DNA of 64,000 nucleotides from Hydrangea macrophylla (GCA_033977485.1 CM066993.1:32838501-32902500), one strand, 5' to 3'; positions 52,966 through 64,000 are shown, counted from the first letter of the stretch. Translations and numbers: made by a program. The notes: generated by a model not told the origin, from the sequence alone.

Positions 52966-53573
52966 TGATATGTACAAAAGTATCAGGTCCAAGTCAAGGC
53001 TTGCCACCTCAGCAAAGAGAAGCCAGGTCTCCCGAGCAGTTATGTAGAACCGCCATGTGCGATCCCTAACTTGGGCATCTGTTCCAGACTGGGCCCGCAT
53101 GGGCGTACTCCTAGAAGACGTGATTACTTGCCCAGCAAGCCTCCAAATAGTTCCCTATCCCAGTTAGAAGGCTAAATGGAAGGATCAAGTAGTTTCCTAA
53201 ACCGCTTAGGAAACTCTCCTAATTTCATATAAATCAATTGTAATCGGATTGGGTTTCCTAATCCGATAATTTACCTTGTACGAGTAACCTCTTACACCGA
53301 TAAAAGAGGTCCCTCACCCCCTGTCAAAGGGGTTACATTCTTAACCTAAAGAATAGCAAATTACATCACTATTATGCATATACTCGGTCGATTTCTAGTA
53401 GTGCTACCCCTCTTTGTTGGTTCACCAATAGCCGCTGGTGATTTATTAGTGAAGCGCACTGACGCACATATGGACGTAGGTCACCTCATTTATAGGGCCG
53501 AACCACACACAAATTTTTTGTGCTCATCCCTCTCTCTCTCTAAACTATACTTACCCAGATTTTGGCATCATCA
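52966..53573 (+). repeat. T4 5' LTR
   Basis: 608 bp. The TATA region reads cgataaaag (53298-53306), weakened relative to atataaaag in the 3' LTR. 'tctctctctctc' occurs near the end. Confidence 0.9.
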
Positions 53574-53576
53574 GTT

Positions 53577-53593
53577 TGGCACCGTCTATGGGA
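53577..53593 (+). other. T4 primer binding site
   Basis: TGGCACCGTCTATGGGA, three bases after the LTR end. It resembles the TGGCGCCGTCTGTGGGA site common in Tat elements, with two differences. I do not assign the tRNA. Confidence 0.7.
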
Positions 53594-53635
53594 GACGATA
53601 GGTTTCCTCTGAAAACAAATCTTTCATTGATTGCC

Positions 53636-55185
53636 ATGGCGTCGAAGAAAGGTAAGAAGACCGCTGCTCTGATGGGTCAAGCGGAGTAGCAGTCCGAGCA
53701 ACTGGCCGCCTCCATGACCCCCGAGTTGATTACCGCAGCTCTTGCACAACTCTTAGAAGGCCAGTAGCGAACCCAGCAATAGATCAAAGCACTGTTGCCC
53801 AATATGAGAATCTCCCATTGATCGAGGATTAGTCCAAGAAGAGCGTGCCTGATCGGGAGCCTATCAAACCCAGAAGGCGTGCCTACACCGAGCCATTGTC
53901 CCTGTCGGCTAGGGGACAACTCGGGATGACCACCATAGTCGGGCTCCAGAATGGACCCAGCTACGCACCTGGGACTGCCCGGGCCGGACAGTGGATGCTC
54001 GAGAGGGAAAGAACAAAGGTAAACTGCCTGAGATTCGATCAGAGATCCCCCAACCATGGGCTGTCGGGATCTTAAGCACCTGATTACCCAGAGCTGGAGT
54101 CGGGTATCATCCCCAAGGACCACGTACTTCGAGGAAGAAACCTACTCATCTGACCCAATACACCATACGGATACGGAGAAGAGGACCGATTAGAAGGATG
54201 TCAAGGCCCAGATTGAGGATCTGCAGAAGGAAATCGAGCAGCTAAGCCGTAAGCCGCGCCATGATCACACCAATACTAAGGCCGAGTCCCCCTTTACCAT
54301 CCGGGTCATAGGGTCCCCGTCCTGTAGAAATTCAAACCACCGCATCTTGACTCCTATGACGGTTCGGGAAGCCCGATGAACTATATCTAGTCTTAAAAAG
54401 CCCAGATGGCACTGGTCACTTCCGTTGACAAGCTACTGTGTCTGGCCTTTCCAAGCACCCTCAAAGGGCCAGCCATGCAATGTTTCCATGCTCTTAAACC
54501 CCAGATAGTCGATGACTTCAAGACCCTGAGCAAACTCTTCATCAGCCAATTTGTTGGAATGTAAGACCGATCCCAACTGGATACCCAGATGCTAACCACC
54601 AAGCAGCATAAGGGGGAATCCCTAAAAGAGTACGTCAACCATTTCAATCAATAGAGGATTCAAATCCATCATCTAGATGAAATAGTTTCTATTATGGCCT
54701 TCTGCTCGGGAGTTCAACACACCAAAGTTGGTATATTGTTCCACCGAGACCGACCGGCAACCCTGGTGGAACATTCAGAGAGGGTCGGGAAGTACATCGA
54801 CATAGAGGAGTTCCTTAAGACCAAGCGCGCAACCTTCACAGGAGATGAGTCCTTGGGGTCTAAGCGCAAGCGTGAGGGCTCCAAGAGGGGCCCGAGAAAG
54901 AAGCTAAAGCAGGATTATCAGAGAGGTGGTAGGGATCAAGCCCTAATCACCTTCACTCCACTTTTCTGACCTATCCACAAGGTCATGATCACCGCGAAGA
55001 CTCAGAGGCTGCTTCAATAACCAACAAAGCTGAGGAGTTTGCCCGGGAATAGAAATCGAGATAAATTCTATCAGTACCACAAAGACCATGGCCATGATAC
55101 AGAGGACTATTTCAAGCTTAAGATCGCCATCGAGAAGCTAATCAAATATGGTCACCTCGCTGAATTTGTCATGACAGATAGGTAA
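53636..55185 (+). pseudogene. T4 gag, heavily degraded
   Basis: Starts M-A-S-K-K-G-K-K. TAG stops come at once (in ..A-E-stop-Q, G-Q-stop-R, Q-Q-stop-I). The core domain is recognisable from 54330: L-D-S-Y-D-G-S, C-L-A-F-P-S-T-L-K-G-P-A, L-S-K-L-F-I-S-Q-F-V-G, H-K-G-E-S-L-K-E-Y-V, M-A-F-C-S-G-V. The zinc-knuckle C-x2-H-x4-H-x4-C lost both Cys to Tyr (55069-55071 and 55108-55110), each a G-to-A change. Confidence 0.8.
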
Positions 55186-55261
55186 CCTCAGCAAGATGCC
55201 TTAGTGCCCGAGCTGCTATAACCCCGCAGGCAAATCAACGTGATCTCTAGGGGAACTTTAG

Positions 55262-56080
55262 GTGGAGGGGACTCGCAGTCGACAAGGAAGAGACATGCCT
55301 GGGCATCCTGAGCGGATGTCTGCCATGTCCAATCCACCGACTCTCGTCTCACGATATAGAGGACCTGTACTATTTCACGACGATCCATTGGTAGTAATGC
55401 TCTCCATATCGAATTATGTGGTCAAGAAGGTGTTATTAGACACAGGCAGCTCCTCTGACATCCTGTTCATTTCAGCATTCGACTAGTTTGGAATATCAAG
55501 GGATCAGCTCCGCCCTGTAGCGACTCCCCTGGTAGGTTTTAATGGATCAAGCACCCAACTGCTTGGGACAATTGAGCTCCCAGTTCTCATGGGGACTTAC
55601 CCCCAGCAGGTCACAGTAATAACAAACTTTGTGGTGGTAGTGGCACCATTGGCCTACAATGTCATCTTGGGGAGACCAACGCTCAATAAAACCAGGGCAG
55701 TTGTGATAATATATAGTCTAGTGGTCAAGTTTCTGACCCCCAATGGTCCCGGGAGCTTACAAGGGAATCAGGTGACCGCCTAGAGCTGTTACGCTAGCTC
55801 CCTATACCGGGAAGCCATCACAGAAACATTGACCGTTCAAGAAATGGACCTGAGGTACAAAAGAGATGGAATGGGCCCCGCAGAAGAGCTAGAGCAAGTA
55901 GTGCTAGACCCTGAGTTTCTCGATCGATCCGTCAACATTGGGACCAACCCGTAACTAAGCCTTAAGAAGGAGTTAATCTGGTTCTTGCAACAGAGTCAAG
56001 ACATCTTCGCTTAGAGTCATGAAGACATGATTGGGATTAACCACTGGGTTATATCGCACCGTCTCACCCTGACTCTCGAC
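55262..56080 (+). pseudogene. T4 aspartic protease and linker
   Basis: The active site L-L-D-T-G-S-S (Asp codon 55439-55441) is intact; flap and end motif Y-N-V-I-L-G-R-P-T-L follow at ~55655. TAG at 55484 interrupts right after the active site and TAG at 55781 ends the domain. The linker continues with E-M-D-L-R, L-D-P-E-F and S-Q-D-I-F-A before RT. Confidence 0.83.
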
Positions 56081-57390
56081 CGGTCAAGCAGAAGAGACGG
56101 GGCATGGTTCTAGAGAGACAAGCGGTAGTGTGTGAGGAGATCAAAAGGCTCTTAAAGGCAAAGTCCATCTAATAAGTCCACTACCCCGACTGGTTGGTGA
56201 ACGTGGTACTAGTCAAGAAAAGAAATGAAAAGTAGAAAATGTGTGTCAATTTTACTGATCTAAACAAGGCCTGCCCCTAGGATTGTTATCCACTGCCTAG
56301 GATAGACCTTGTGGACTCTACGATTGGGCATTCACTCCCCTCATTTATGGATGCCTACTCTGGGTACAACCAGATCAGCATGTATCCCAGGGATGAGGAA
56401 AAAACCTCCTTCATCACAGACTAGGGCACGTACTGCTATAAAGTGATGACTTTCGACCTCAAAAACACCGGGGCAACTTATCAATGCCTAGTCAATCACA
56501 TGTTCAAAGATCTAATCGCGAAATCAATGGAGGTTTATCCTGATGAACTTTTGGTCAAAAGCTGAGACGAGTCCGACCATCTCGGGCATTTAGCCAGGGC
56601 CTTTAGCATCTTAAGGAAATTTGGGATGAGGTTGAACCCGACCAAGTGCACATTTGGCGTCTTGTCCGGGAAGTTTCTTGGACATTTGGTTAGAGAGATG
56701 AGGAATTAAAGCAAACCCCGAGAAGATCCAAGCAATCATTAATATGCGGTCGTTCAGGTCGACCAAAGAAGTTTAGAGCCTAGCCGGATGAGTAGCCGCA
56801 TTGAATAGGTTTGTGTCCCGATCTACCGACTGGAGCCTGCCATTTTTTAAGATCCTTTGTAAGGCTTTTTAATGGTCAAAAGAGTGCGAGAAGGCCTTCC
56901 AAGAACTCAAGAAGTACCTGGCGTCACCCCCTCTACTCTTAACACCAATACCGGAGGAGGAGCTATTCTTGTACTTGGCAGTGTCGCCCTTAGCACTGAG
57001 CTCAGCACTTATCAGAGAAGAGCACGGGATACAATTCATGGTCTATTATACCAGTCGAGCACTCTACGGCACCAAAAGCATATATTACCACATCGAAAAG
57101 CTAGCCTTTGCCCTAATCACCTCTGCTTGGAGGCTCCGCCCCTACTTTTATGCCCATATCATCGTGGTTCTTACAGATCAGCCACTCCATTGAATCTTGA
57201 GTAAGCCTGACACATCCGAAAGGCTTGTTAAATGGGCATTGGAGCTCGAAGAGTTTGAGGTCGTTTACTGACCCCGGACGGCTATCAAGGGCCAAAACAT
57301 GGTAGATTTCCTGGTAGAGTTCATATACCCGGAAGAGGCAGTCGAAGAGCTTGACCAACCGGTCCTACCTCCCGATCTACAGCCTAACAC
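56081..57390 (+). pseudogene. T4 reverse transcriptase and gypsy RNase H
   Basis: Recognisable motifs: D-W-L-V-N-V-V (56190), L-N-K-A-C-P (56260), F-M-D-A-Y-S-G-Y-N-Q-I (56345), G-T-Y-C-Y-K-V-M (56427). The catalytic Y-V-D-D box reads Y-P-D-E (56536-56547). The RNase H keeps Y-Y-T-S-R-A-L (57038), I-E-K-L-A-F-A-L (57091) and L-T-D-Q-P-L (57171). Many stops and a few frame changes (for example near 56700) occur. Confidence 0.82.
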
Positions 57391-57790
57391 CCTAACCTAG
57401 GTACTATATGTTGACGGATCATCCGATAAACAGGGCAGCAGGGCAGGGATTATCCTGACCATACTAAATGGGATCCAATTAGAGTATGCATTGTGATTTG
57501 GATCCGGGCCTCTAACAATGAGGCTGAGTATGAGGCCCTACTGGTTGGATTAGAATTGGCTACCTCGATGGGTGTGCAGCAAGTCCAGGGGTACAGCGAC
57601 TTCCAAGTCATAGTTAATCAAGTCACTAAGGAGTATGAAGCTCGAAAAGACAACATGGTAGCCTAATTGGCCCTTGTTCAGACGGTTTAAAAGAAACTTG
57701 AAGGCTTCTCCATCACGCAGATCCCGAGGGATGAGAATTCGAGAGCCGATCGGTTAGCCCGCCTCACCTCATCCTTCGAGTCAGACTTGC
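57391..57790 (+). pseudogene. T4 archaeal-type RNase H
   Basis: V-L-Y-V-D-G-S-S (57402), G-Y-S-D-F-Q-V-I-V-N-Q-V (57590) and E-N-S-R-A-D-R-L-A-R-L (57737) are visible; the last Asp is kept, unlike T1. A frame change and stop near 57490-57540 disturb the Glu motif region. Confidence 0.78.
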
Positions 57791-59064
57791 CCGGGATAAG
57801 GATAGAATACTTACCCGTGCCAAGTGTGATCAACTTGGAGGGCGTGGAGGTAAAACCGATCGCCTTAGTTCCTAGTTGGATGGATCCGATCACAATGTTC
57901 CTCAAGACTAGCACTTTACCGGACACGAAGGCAGAAGCCTGTCGGATAAAGTATCACGCGGCCAAATATCAACTCGTTGATGGCATCCTTTACAATAGGG
58001 GGTTCCCTATCCCATATATCTGCTGTGTCCACCCTACACAGGTCCAAGCAATATTATATGAAATCCATGAAGGTGTTTGTGGTAACCACATAGGAGGTCG
58101 GGCATTCTCCCGAAAAGCCCTGCTATAAGGCTAATACTGGCCGGTAATGGCCCGGAACTCCCAGGGGTATGTCAAACGGTGCAATAAGTGCCAAAGATAC
58201 TCCCCCATGATCAACCGCCAATGGGGCATAGATATCGTTGGTCCCCTCCCGGTGGGGAAAGGATAAGCCAAGTTCGCTATCATCACTGTCAACTATTTTA
58301 CTAAGTGGGCTGAAGCCAAGCCTTTGGAGACAATCACCGAGAAGAAGATGGAAACCTTCATCGAGAGAAATATCCTCAGCCAGTTCGGCGTTCCAAAGGT
58401 CCTCGTCAGCGATAACGGGAGGCAGTTTGATACCCCGGTCTTCAGGCAATTCTGCTCGAGATATGGAATATCCAATCACTACTCTTCACCCAAGCACCCT
58501 CGAGCTAACGGCCAAGCCGAGGTGATAAATCAAACTATTTTGCATTTAATCAAGACTAGGCTTAATAACGCCAAGGAGCATTTGGCAGAAGAGCTACCGA
58601 TCCTTCTGTGGGCCTATCGTACCACTCCCCGAGCGGCAACAGGCGAAACACCATTCTCATTTACCTACGGTCTTGAGGCGGTGGTCCCCACGGAGCTCGG
58701 GTTACCTATTTACCACGTGGAAAATTTCAGTGAGCAGGGCAATGAGGGAGCCCTCAGAGCAGAGCTGGACTTCATAGAGGAGAAAAGAGATCAGGTATAT
58801 CTGAAAGTGGCAACCTATAAACAGAGGGTATCCCGGTATTTCAACAATAAGGTGAATTACCGCAGTTTTCAGGTGGGAGATCTCGTTCTTAAGGCGGTGA
58901 ATTAGTCTACCAGAGTCCCGAGCCACGGAAATTTAGGGCCAAACTGGGAAGGACCATACAAGGTTACCCAAGTCAACCAGCCAGGCATATACTGGTTACA
59001 AACTCTGGATGGGAATGATCTATCTCACCCGTGGAACGTGCAACATCTCTGCAAGTACTTTTAG
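57791..59064 (+). pseudogene. T4 integrase
   Basis: The zinc-binding segment has G-N-H-I-G-G and C-N-K-C (58177). The usual ~20 residues between C-Q-R-Y and W-G-I-D are mostly missing, a small deletion. The DDE core has W-G-I-D-I-V-G-P-L-P (58224), V-S-D-N-G-R-Q-F (58408) and N-G-Q-A-E (35-residue gap). 58324-58905 is open; TAG at 58903 separates the C-terminal N-W-E-G-P-Y-K-V end, which finishes with a TAG at about 59062. Confidence 0.87.
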
Positions 59065-60184
59065 TGACACTTGGATAAGGGCAAGTTAGCATTGGTTAGG
59101 AAATTTGTAGCTCTACTTGAGCATTTATTGCGAATTTTCAAATTCAAAATAAGGATTTTCTATTTTTGCTACAAGAAGTGATCCCTACTAGTGTGTTGTG
59201 CACAAAAGTCCTCGGCTTAACTCCTGAGGCACAAAAGACCTCAGCTTAACACTTGAGGCACAAAAGACCTCGACTTGATACCCAAGGCAAAAGACCTCGG
59301 CTTTATACCCGAGGTAAAAGACCTCATCTTGACACCCAAGGCAGAAGACCTTGATCATAAATCCGTGGCACTGGCTTCACTTAAGTCCCCAATTGATGGT
59401 GGGGGCACATCCCCCTAGGCGGCTAATAATGGCAAGCCTCAAACAACCCTGCAACCACCCATGTTCTAGGTCAGTTCCCTATGGTCAATCCCCTTACTAA
59501 ACACCTGCCTTGGCAAAAGCTTGGGGGGCAAGGGGATACTGGTGTTTAACTCTGGACCAAAATAGGTAATCACACTAGGCATTCAATAGGACACGGGGCT
59601 AGGCACGTGATACCACCGTTAAACAGCCCCAGGTACCTACAGTGTCTAGAGTAACTGCTCGGATAATAATAGGACCCAAAAACCTACATTATACCGAGCA
59701 GGACCTATAGGTCCCCAAATGACCGAGCGTCTTCTATCGGTTACAGTCCTCAGCTTTTGCTAAGACAGAGTTAGGGAAAGACTGTTAATCAGTTAGTATA
59801 AGGCACTAATATGGCTGAGAATTCCATAACATTCCTAGGTACCTACAGTGTCCGAGGAAACCGCTCGGGTAATAACAAGACCTAAGTCCTAAGCACAATT
59901 ACACCGAGCAAAACCTTCAAAGCAGGTTCCTAAGAATTGAGTGCTTCCTACCAGTACATTCCTAAACTTTTGATAAGGTAGGGTTTCTATGAGATGCACA
60001 ACCGGTCAGACATAGGTTACTGCAAATAAGCCTGAAGTATTAAACAATTGATGGAAAAGACGACCTCGGTGGACCTTTTCATTAAAAAAAGAAATATTAA
60101 CATGGCTTGGGGGCAGTTGTAGTAGCCTCCCCAAAAAAAACAATAATAAAAGCAAGAAGTTCAAAAGTAAATACAAGAGAGGAG
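59065..60184. other. T4 spacer with short tandem repeats
   Basis: 59200-59370 holds six units of 27-30 bp around 'gcacaaaagacctcggctta'. 59631-59700 and 59836-59900 are a diverged ~205-bp duplication starting 'taggtacctacagtgtc'. No gene seen. Confidence 0.75.
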
Positions 60185-62231
60185 TCACAGGTCGTTTACA
60201 ATGACCACGTTCTCAGTCTGCTCGTCCTCCCCCTCGACGGCAACCTTCTATCCCGGGGCCGAGTCCCCAACCAGTGTAGCTTCTGCATCGACCTCCCCAA
60301 TGGTCTGATCCTCTATCCAGTAGCTAGACTCCGCCCATGAGTAGCCGAAAAGGTCCCAGTCTGGATGGTCAGCAGTAGCCCACTCGGTTAGATCCGCGTA
60401 GCCCTTGAGAAATCCTGCTTCAAATTCCTCCTCCGCATCCGTGGCTTCCGCATCCCAAGCAGTAATGAGCTTGGAAAGGGTCGCCTCCATGGCCACCTAG
60501 TCCTTCTAAGCAATTATCCTCCTAGCTTCCGCAGCTGTAACCTTAGCTTCCACTTCCTTTCGGGCAGCCCGCTCTGTCGAGACCGTCTCACGAGCCTCCT
60601 CCAGCTCCAGGGCAAGAGCTCTGGACTTCTCCTCCTCCACAGAAAGGGCAAAGTCTGTGCCCTCCCATGCTACCTTCTCCTTGGATAAGGCAGCCTCAAC
60701 AAACGGCCAGCCTCTCAACTAGCCCGGGCAAGGTAGCCTCGGCCCCTGCCGCTATACTGCCAACCTGCAAGAGGAAACAATTATTAGCATCCCGAACGAA
60801 GAAACACGTGGAACTCATAAAGAGTGTACAATATGACTTCCCATATGGCTAATGTTGTAAAGCCAGCCGATTATAGCCTCGGGACTCCAGAGCACATTTT
60901 TCCACCTGGCTCTGTAGCAATCCAGGTCGTACCCTCCCACGGACATCGTCCGTCATCTCAACTACCGGCCTCGCAGACGGTCCCATACGGTTTGGCTCGT
61001 CCATGCTTAGGAATGAGACCCCGACTAGTTTGGTGGTTGGGGGCAGCTTCAGTGGTGCAGTAATGGTGACCCCGGGCATTGAGGTTCCGACTGCTACCGT
61101 ATCTTCCCAGATGACGATCCCCCAAGGGATCCTCTTTAGCTTCTGGCCCTCAATATGGTCCTGTTTCTTTCTTTTTTGCCCCGCCCGTGACATTAGGGCC
61201 ACCACCTTCTCCTTCAGAGCCACTACATCTTTAGGGGCCATCTTTGTTAAACAAGGAAGGACGTGTCAATTATATATGGATTCAAACAAATAGCAAACCA
61301 ACCCGAGGATGAAATTTGATTACATACTAGGAATAATCGAAGAAAAGACGGGAGCCTCAGAATGGTGGTTGGGTTTATAGGACCTTTGGATTTTTTGACC
61401 GGGTCAAGACCTTGTTAACGTCAGTAAGGTCCTCAACCAATAATAGGATCCTTACCTGGCACTCGTTTGGAATAATGGGCGTGTCTGCGGATCCCACTAC
61501 AAAACAAAAAGGTGTCAAGTTTAGTAGCAACGACAAAGTAAAATAAAGAAAGAAAGCAGATAAGGGCTTACTCCTCAATTTCCCAGCCCAGGAAGTCCTC
61601 AACTACTAGCCCGGTGCCTTCTCACAAAATCCAAGGTGGACACTTGGAAGAATTTCTTCTTTCACCTCCTATTGTTGCTCGGGTAGTTGACTATTATTTT
61701 CCTCCCTTGCCTGGCCCCTGGTGAGAAGAAGCCGGCCTCCCAATGAGCCTTAAATAGCCAGTGGGTCCAGAAGAATTCCTGCATGTGAGCTCATACCCAA
61801 GGACTTGGGGCCATAGGGAAATGGCGCCCCTCATCAAGAACCTCTAACCGTTTAGGGCTAGTTGCCCGAGAGAGATCTCAAGGTATATAAGTGCGTCCTG
61901 GGCAATGGGGTGAAGAGGAAGACGGAGGCCCGCCATAAGGGCGTCTTCATACAGGGTGACAAAGCCCAACTCGCGTAAATGAGCCCCACCATCATGCACG
62001 GCCATAGAAAAGTGGTCGGGAACGTCGTACTTATCCTTAATTCGACCCAAGTCAGAGGCGGGCAAGATGTTCATGACTCGCGCCCAAGCAACACAACATC
62101 GGGGCTATTTGGCCTTGATTCCTCACCACTCGACCTCCCAGACACTAAGGCCACAGGGGGGGCATGACCCTCCTCATCATCAGACACTCAAGAATGGATC
62201 TGGCCCTCGCTGTGATGGTCAGACAGTATCA
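60185..62231 (-). pseudogene. T4 antisense gene, Transposase_28 ('putative gypsy type transposon') family
   Basis: Minus strand, start near 62231 (M-I-L-S-D-H-H), end near TGA 60187-60185. 62074-61844 holds the family core: D-L-G-R-I-K-D-K-Y-D-V-P-D-H-F and G-F-V-T-L-Y-E-D-A-L-M-A-G-L-R-L-P-L-H-P. Later come a basic segment (S-R-A-G-Q-K-R-K-K-Q, ~61190) and a long Ala/Glu-rich coiled coil (60718-60506: E-A-R-E-T-V-S-T-E-R-A-A-R-K-E-V-E-A-K). Intron-like gaps with acceptor-type ends (gttttgtag near 61501; tcctcttgcag near 60762) point to a spliced gene, as in T1 and T2. Frame changes and stops (for example TAG at 60250-60248) make it a pseudogene. Confidence 0.72.
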
Positions 62232-62742
62232 TGGAAGGAGTGTCTAGGCTGGTGTCTGGTGTCCCGAAAAGAGAAACCTCGTCTTTCGACCGGGATGATG
62301 AGGTGAATCCCTAATGACACATCCCTCAGTCTCCTGCAACTAGGTCAGAAAGTAGTCAGCGACCTTGATACAGGTCGGGAACTCCTAGCCTAAGGTACAG
62401 TGGGGGTAAAAATCTCCCACTCAAACTGCCCATAGCTGTCGCTTCGGGCATGTAGAGTGTCGCCTCAAAAAGTGCACACATTAAATGCATGATGGGATGG
62501 TCCAGTTAGCATGTGACTGGTCGGTTACATCCATACCAACTTTGTTGGATTCTAACTAGACCAGTCACTCCTTAACACGTGGTAGGTGTCGGCCTCGGGT
62601 CTATGACCACCGCTCTATCTAGACCCGGGCTGACTAACTTGACCGGTCGCACCCCTGGTAGGGTATCGATCTCCTTCCTGGATAGTTTTCTAGAGCAGTA
62701 CTAATTTTCAATCCTTATCCAATGAAGCATCGCATTAGCTTC
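62232..62742. other. T4 region upstream of the antisense gene
   Basis: Promoter side of the antisense gene and the lead-up to the PPT. No GTGCCG palindrome array is seen here, unlike T1 and T2. Contains 'ttgaccggtcgcacccctgg' and related GACCGGTC-like pieces. Confidence 0.5.
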
Positions 62743-62758
62743 AAAAATGGGAGGCAAC
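62743..62758 (+). other. T4 polypurine tract
   Basis: aaaaatgggaggcaac directly before the LTR TGATAT; ends in the same gcaac style as T1 and T2. Confidence 0.75.
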
Positions 62759-63364
62759 TGATATAAATAAAAGTATCAGGTCAAAGTCAAGTCTTGCCAC
62801 CTTAATATAGAGAAGCCAGGTCTCCCGGGCAGTTATGTAGAACCGCCCGGTGTGGTCACTAACTTAGGCATCTATTCCAGACTGGCCCTGCGTGGGCGCG
62901 CTGCTAGAAGACGTGATTGCTTGCCCAGCAAGCCTCCAAATAGTTCCCTATCCCAATTGGAAGGCTTAATGGAAGGATCAAGTAGTTTCCTAAACTACTT
63001 AGGAAACTCTACTAATTTTATGTAAATCAAATGTAATCAGATTGGGTTTCCTAATCCAATAATTTACCTTGTACGAGTAACCTCTTGCACATATAAAAGA
63101 GGTCCCTTACCCCCTGTCAAAGGGGTCGCATTCTTAACCTACAGAATAGCAAATTACATCACTATTACGCATAGACCCGGTCAATTTCTGGTAGTGCTGC
63201 CCCTCTTTGTTGGTTCACTAATAGCCACTGGTGATCTGTTAGTGAAGAACATTGACACACACGTGGAAGTAGGTTACCTCATTAACGGGGCCGAACCACA
63301 CACAAATTGTCTGTGTTCATCCCTCTCTCTCTGAACTATACTTACCCAGATTTTTGTATCATCA
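62759..63364 (+). repeat. T4 3' LTR
   Basis: 606 bp, pairs with 52966-53573. TATA box atataaaag at 63091-63099 is intact here. Confidence 0.9.
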
Positions 63365-64000
63365 AGGCGTATCCTCTAATCTTCTAGAAATTCATAAGGT
63401 TTGATATCTTGTCCTACCAGTACTATCAGCGCAGACGGGTCAAAGACTTCCTTCTCGACATCCAAGAGATTGATGTTTCGTGGTGTTGGTCTTGCTATCG
63501 ATCAAATTTGGTACTTCATGCCTCAACCTCATACACCGGCCTATTGTGTGGCCATGAGCTTTGTGAAATTCACAATAGAGGTTTGCATTGAAGCCTGGTA
63601 GGAGTGGATCAGGCATTGACCTTGGTTCTAACTGCTTTAGATAACCCTTTTTCATTAATTGATTAAGAGTGGTGGTCAATGAAATTCCTAAATTCGTGAA
63701 GTGATAGGACTATCCCCCCAACTTTGGTCTTGATGCTCCTCCCTTCTTTGACACATTATGGCGTTCTTCTAGCTTGCTCAAAACATTAACATCAATTACT
63801 ACTTAGTTTCTTATGTTCCCTCCATAAAATGGTCTTCTAGAGCGGTTCCCATGTGATTCCTCCTTCTTAATCTTTCCATCCTTGATGGCTTCTTCGAGAT
63901 CTCAAATAACTCCACAAAATGTGGATGCATTGATATATGAGCTTCTCTTGATAGGCATTCTACAAGTTCTTTACTATGATTTGGATCTGCTCTTTCTTAA
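63365..64000 (-). pseudogene. T3 gag C-terminal part
   Basis: Minus-strand ORF 63679-63440 has L-M-K-K-G-Y-L-K-Q-L, P-L-L-P-G-F-N-A-N, a zinc-knuckle-like C-E-F-H-K-A-H-G-H-T-I-G-R-C (C-x2-H-x4-H-x4-C) and L-R-H-E-V-P-N-L-I-D, typical of Tat gag. Upstream (63680-63940) the related E-E-A-I-K-D-G-K-I-K-K-E-E segment is readable with stops. The reading runs left to 63365, where T4 begins. Confidence 0.8.

Larger units (their letters stand above)
52966..63364 (+). mobile_element. T4: Tat-lineage element with short LTRs, complete but degenerate
   Basis: LTRs 52966-53573 and 62759-63364 (TGATAT..CATCATCA) with about 10 percent visible differences. Primer site at 53577, gag, protease, RT, RNase H, archaeal-type RNase H, integrase (to ~59064), then an antisense gene (62230-60185) and PPT (62743-62758). 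Flanks aggta/aggcg match only partly as a target duplication. It interrupts T3 between gag and the linker. Dozens of stops make it an old copy. Confidence 0.88.
44372..64000 (-). mobile_element. T3: inverted, deleted Tat-lineage element, host of the solo LTR and T4
   Basis: Read on the minus strand: gag C-terminus (64000-63365), then after the T4 insertion a linker (52965-52387), the start of the RT lead-in (52007-51807), module A (51025-50891), tandem repeats (49930-48945 and 45558-45456, split by a solo LTR), module B (45235-45075), PPT (44940-44927) and part of a 3' LTR (44926 to about 44416). Protease, most of RT, RNase H and integrase are not seen, so it is a deletion derivative or non-autonomous. 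Its 5' part lies right of the window. Confidence 0.78.

Noticed and set aside
52960..63370. Perfect target duplication for T4
   Set aside because: Flanks aggta and aggcg match at only three of five bases; shifts by one or two bases did not improve this, so I claim only LTR borders.

Overview
This window is plant nuclear heterochromatin made almost wholly of nested LTR retrotransposons of the Ty3/gypsy superfamily. The evidence is plant-specific lineages (Athila and Tat/Ogre), spliceosomal GT-AG introns, plant mobile domain (PMD) genes, LTRs of 0.6-3.3 kb and no ordinary host gene. A eudicot is likely, but the species cannot be named from this.

Layout. (1) 1-106 and 14732-29477: Tat-lineage element T1 (+), lacking its 5' LTR and gag, which lie left of the window. 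It has protease, G-patch, RT, RNase H, archaeal-type RNase H and integrase, then two genes on the opposite strand, tandem repeats, a polypurine tract and a 3' LTR (26498-29477). (2) 107-14731: a full-length Athila element (+) inserted in the T1 protease, with 1.6 kb LTRs, tRNA-Asp-type primer site, decayed gag-pol, two unknown ORFs and an env-like ORF full of TAG codons. (3) 29478-44371: the 3' part of a sister element T2 (+). T1 appears to have inserted into T2. T2 carries a broken copy of the same antisense PMD gene, interrupted by a non-autonomous Athila-derived element (30356-35509) with a perfect 5-bp target duplication. (4) 44372-52965 and 63365-64000: an inverted, deleted Tat element T3 (-), holding a solo LTR (45559-48849, perfect 5-bp duplication). 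(5) 52966-63364: Tat element T4 (+) inside T3, old and heavily mutated, with an antisense Transposase_28-like gene between integrase and 3' LTR.

How the parts relate. In T1, T2 and T4 the space between integrase and 3' LTR holds protein genes on the strand opposite to gag-pol. The T1 PMD gene (six coding exons, 578 codons) is intact while T1 pol has ten nonsense codons and two frameshifts. Arrays of a GGCACTCA-TGAGTGCC palindrome lie just upstream of the promoter region of three antisense genes and upstream of the TATA box in LTRs of the same family, suggesting a shared control element. This is the most interesting signal in the window.

No tRNA, rRNA, CRISPR or prokaryotic feature was seen. 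All gag-pol genes here are pseudogenes. Exon limits, splice sites, LTR ends and target duplications were read by eye; percent divergences are rough visual counts.
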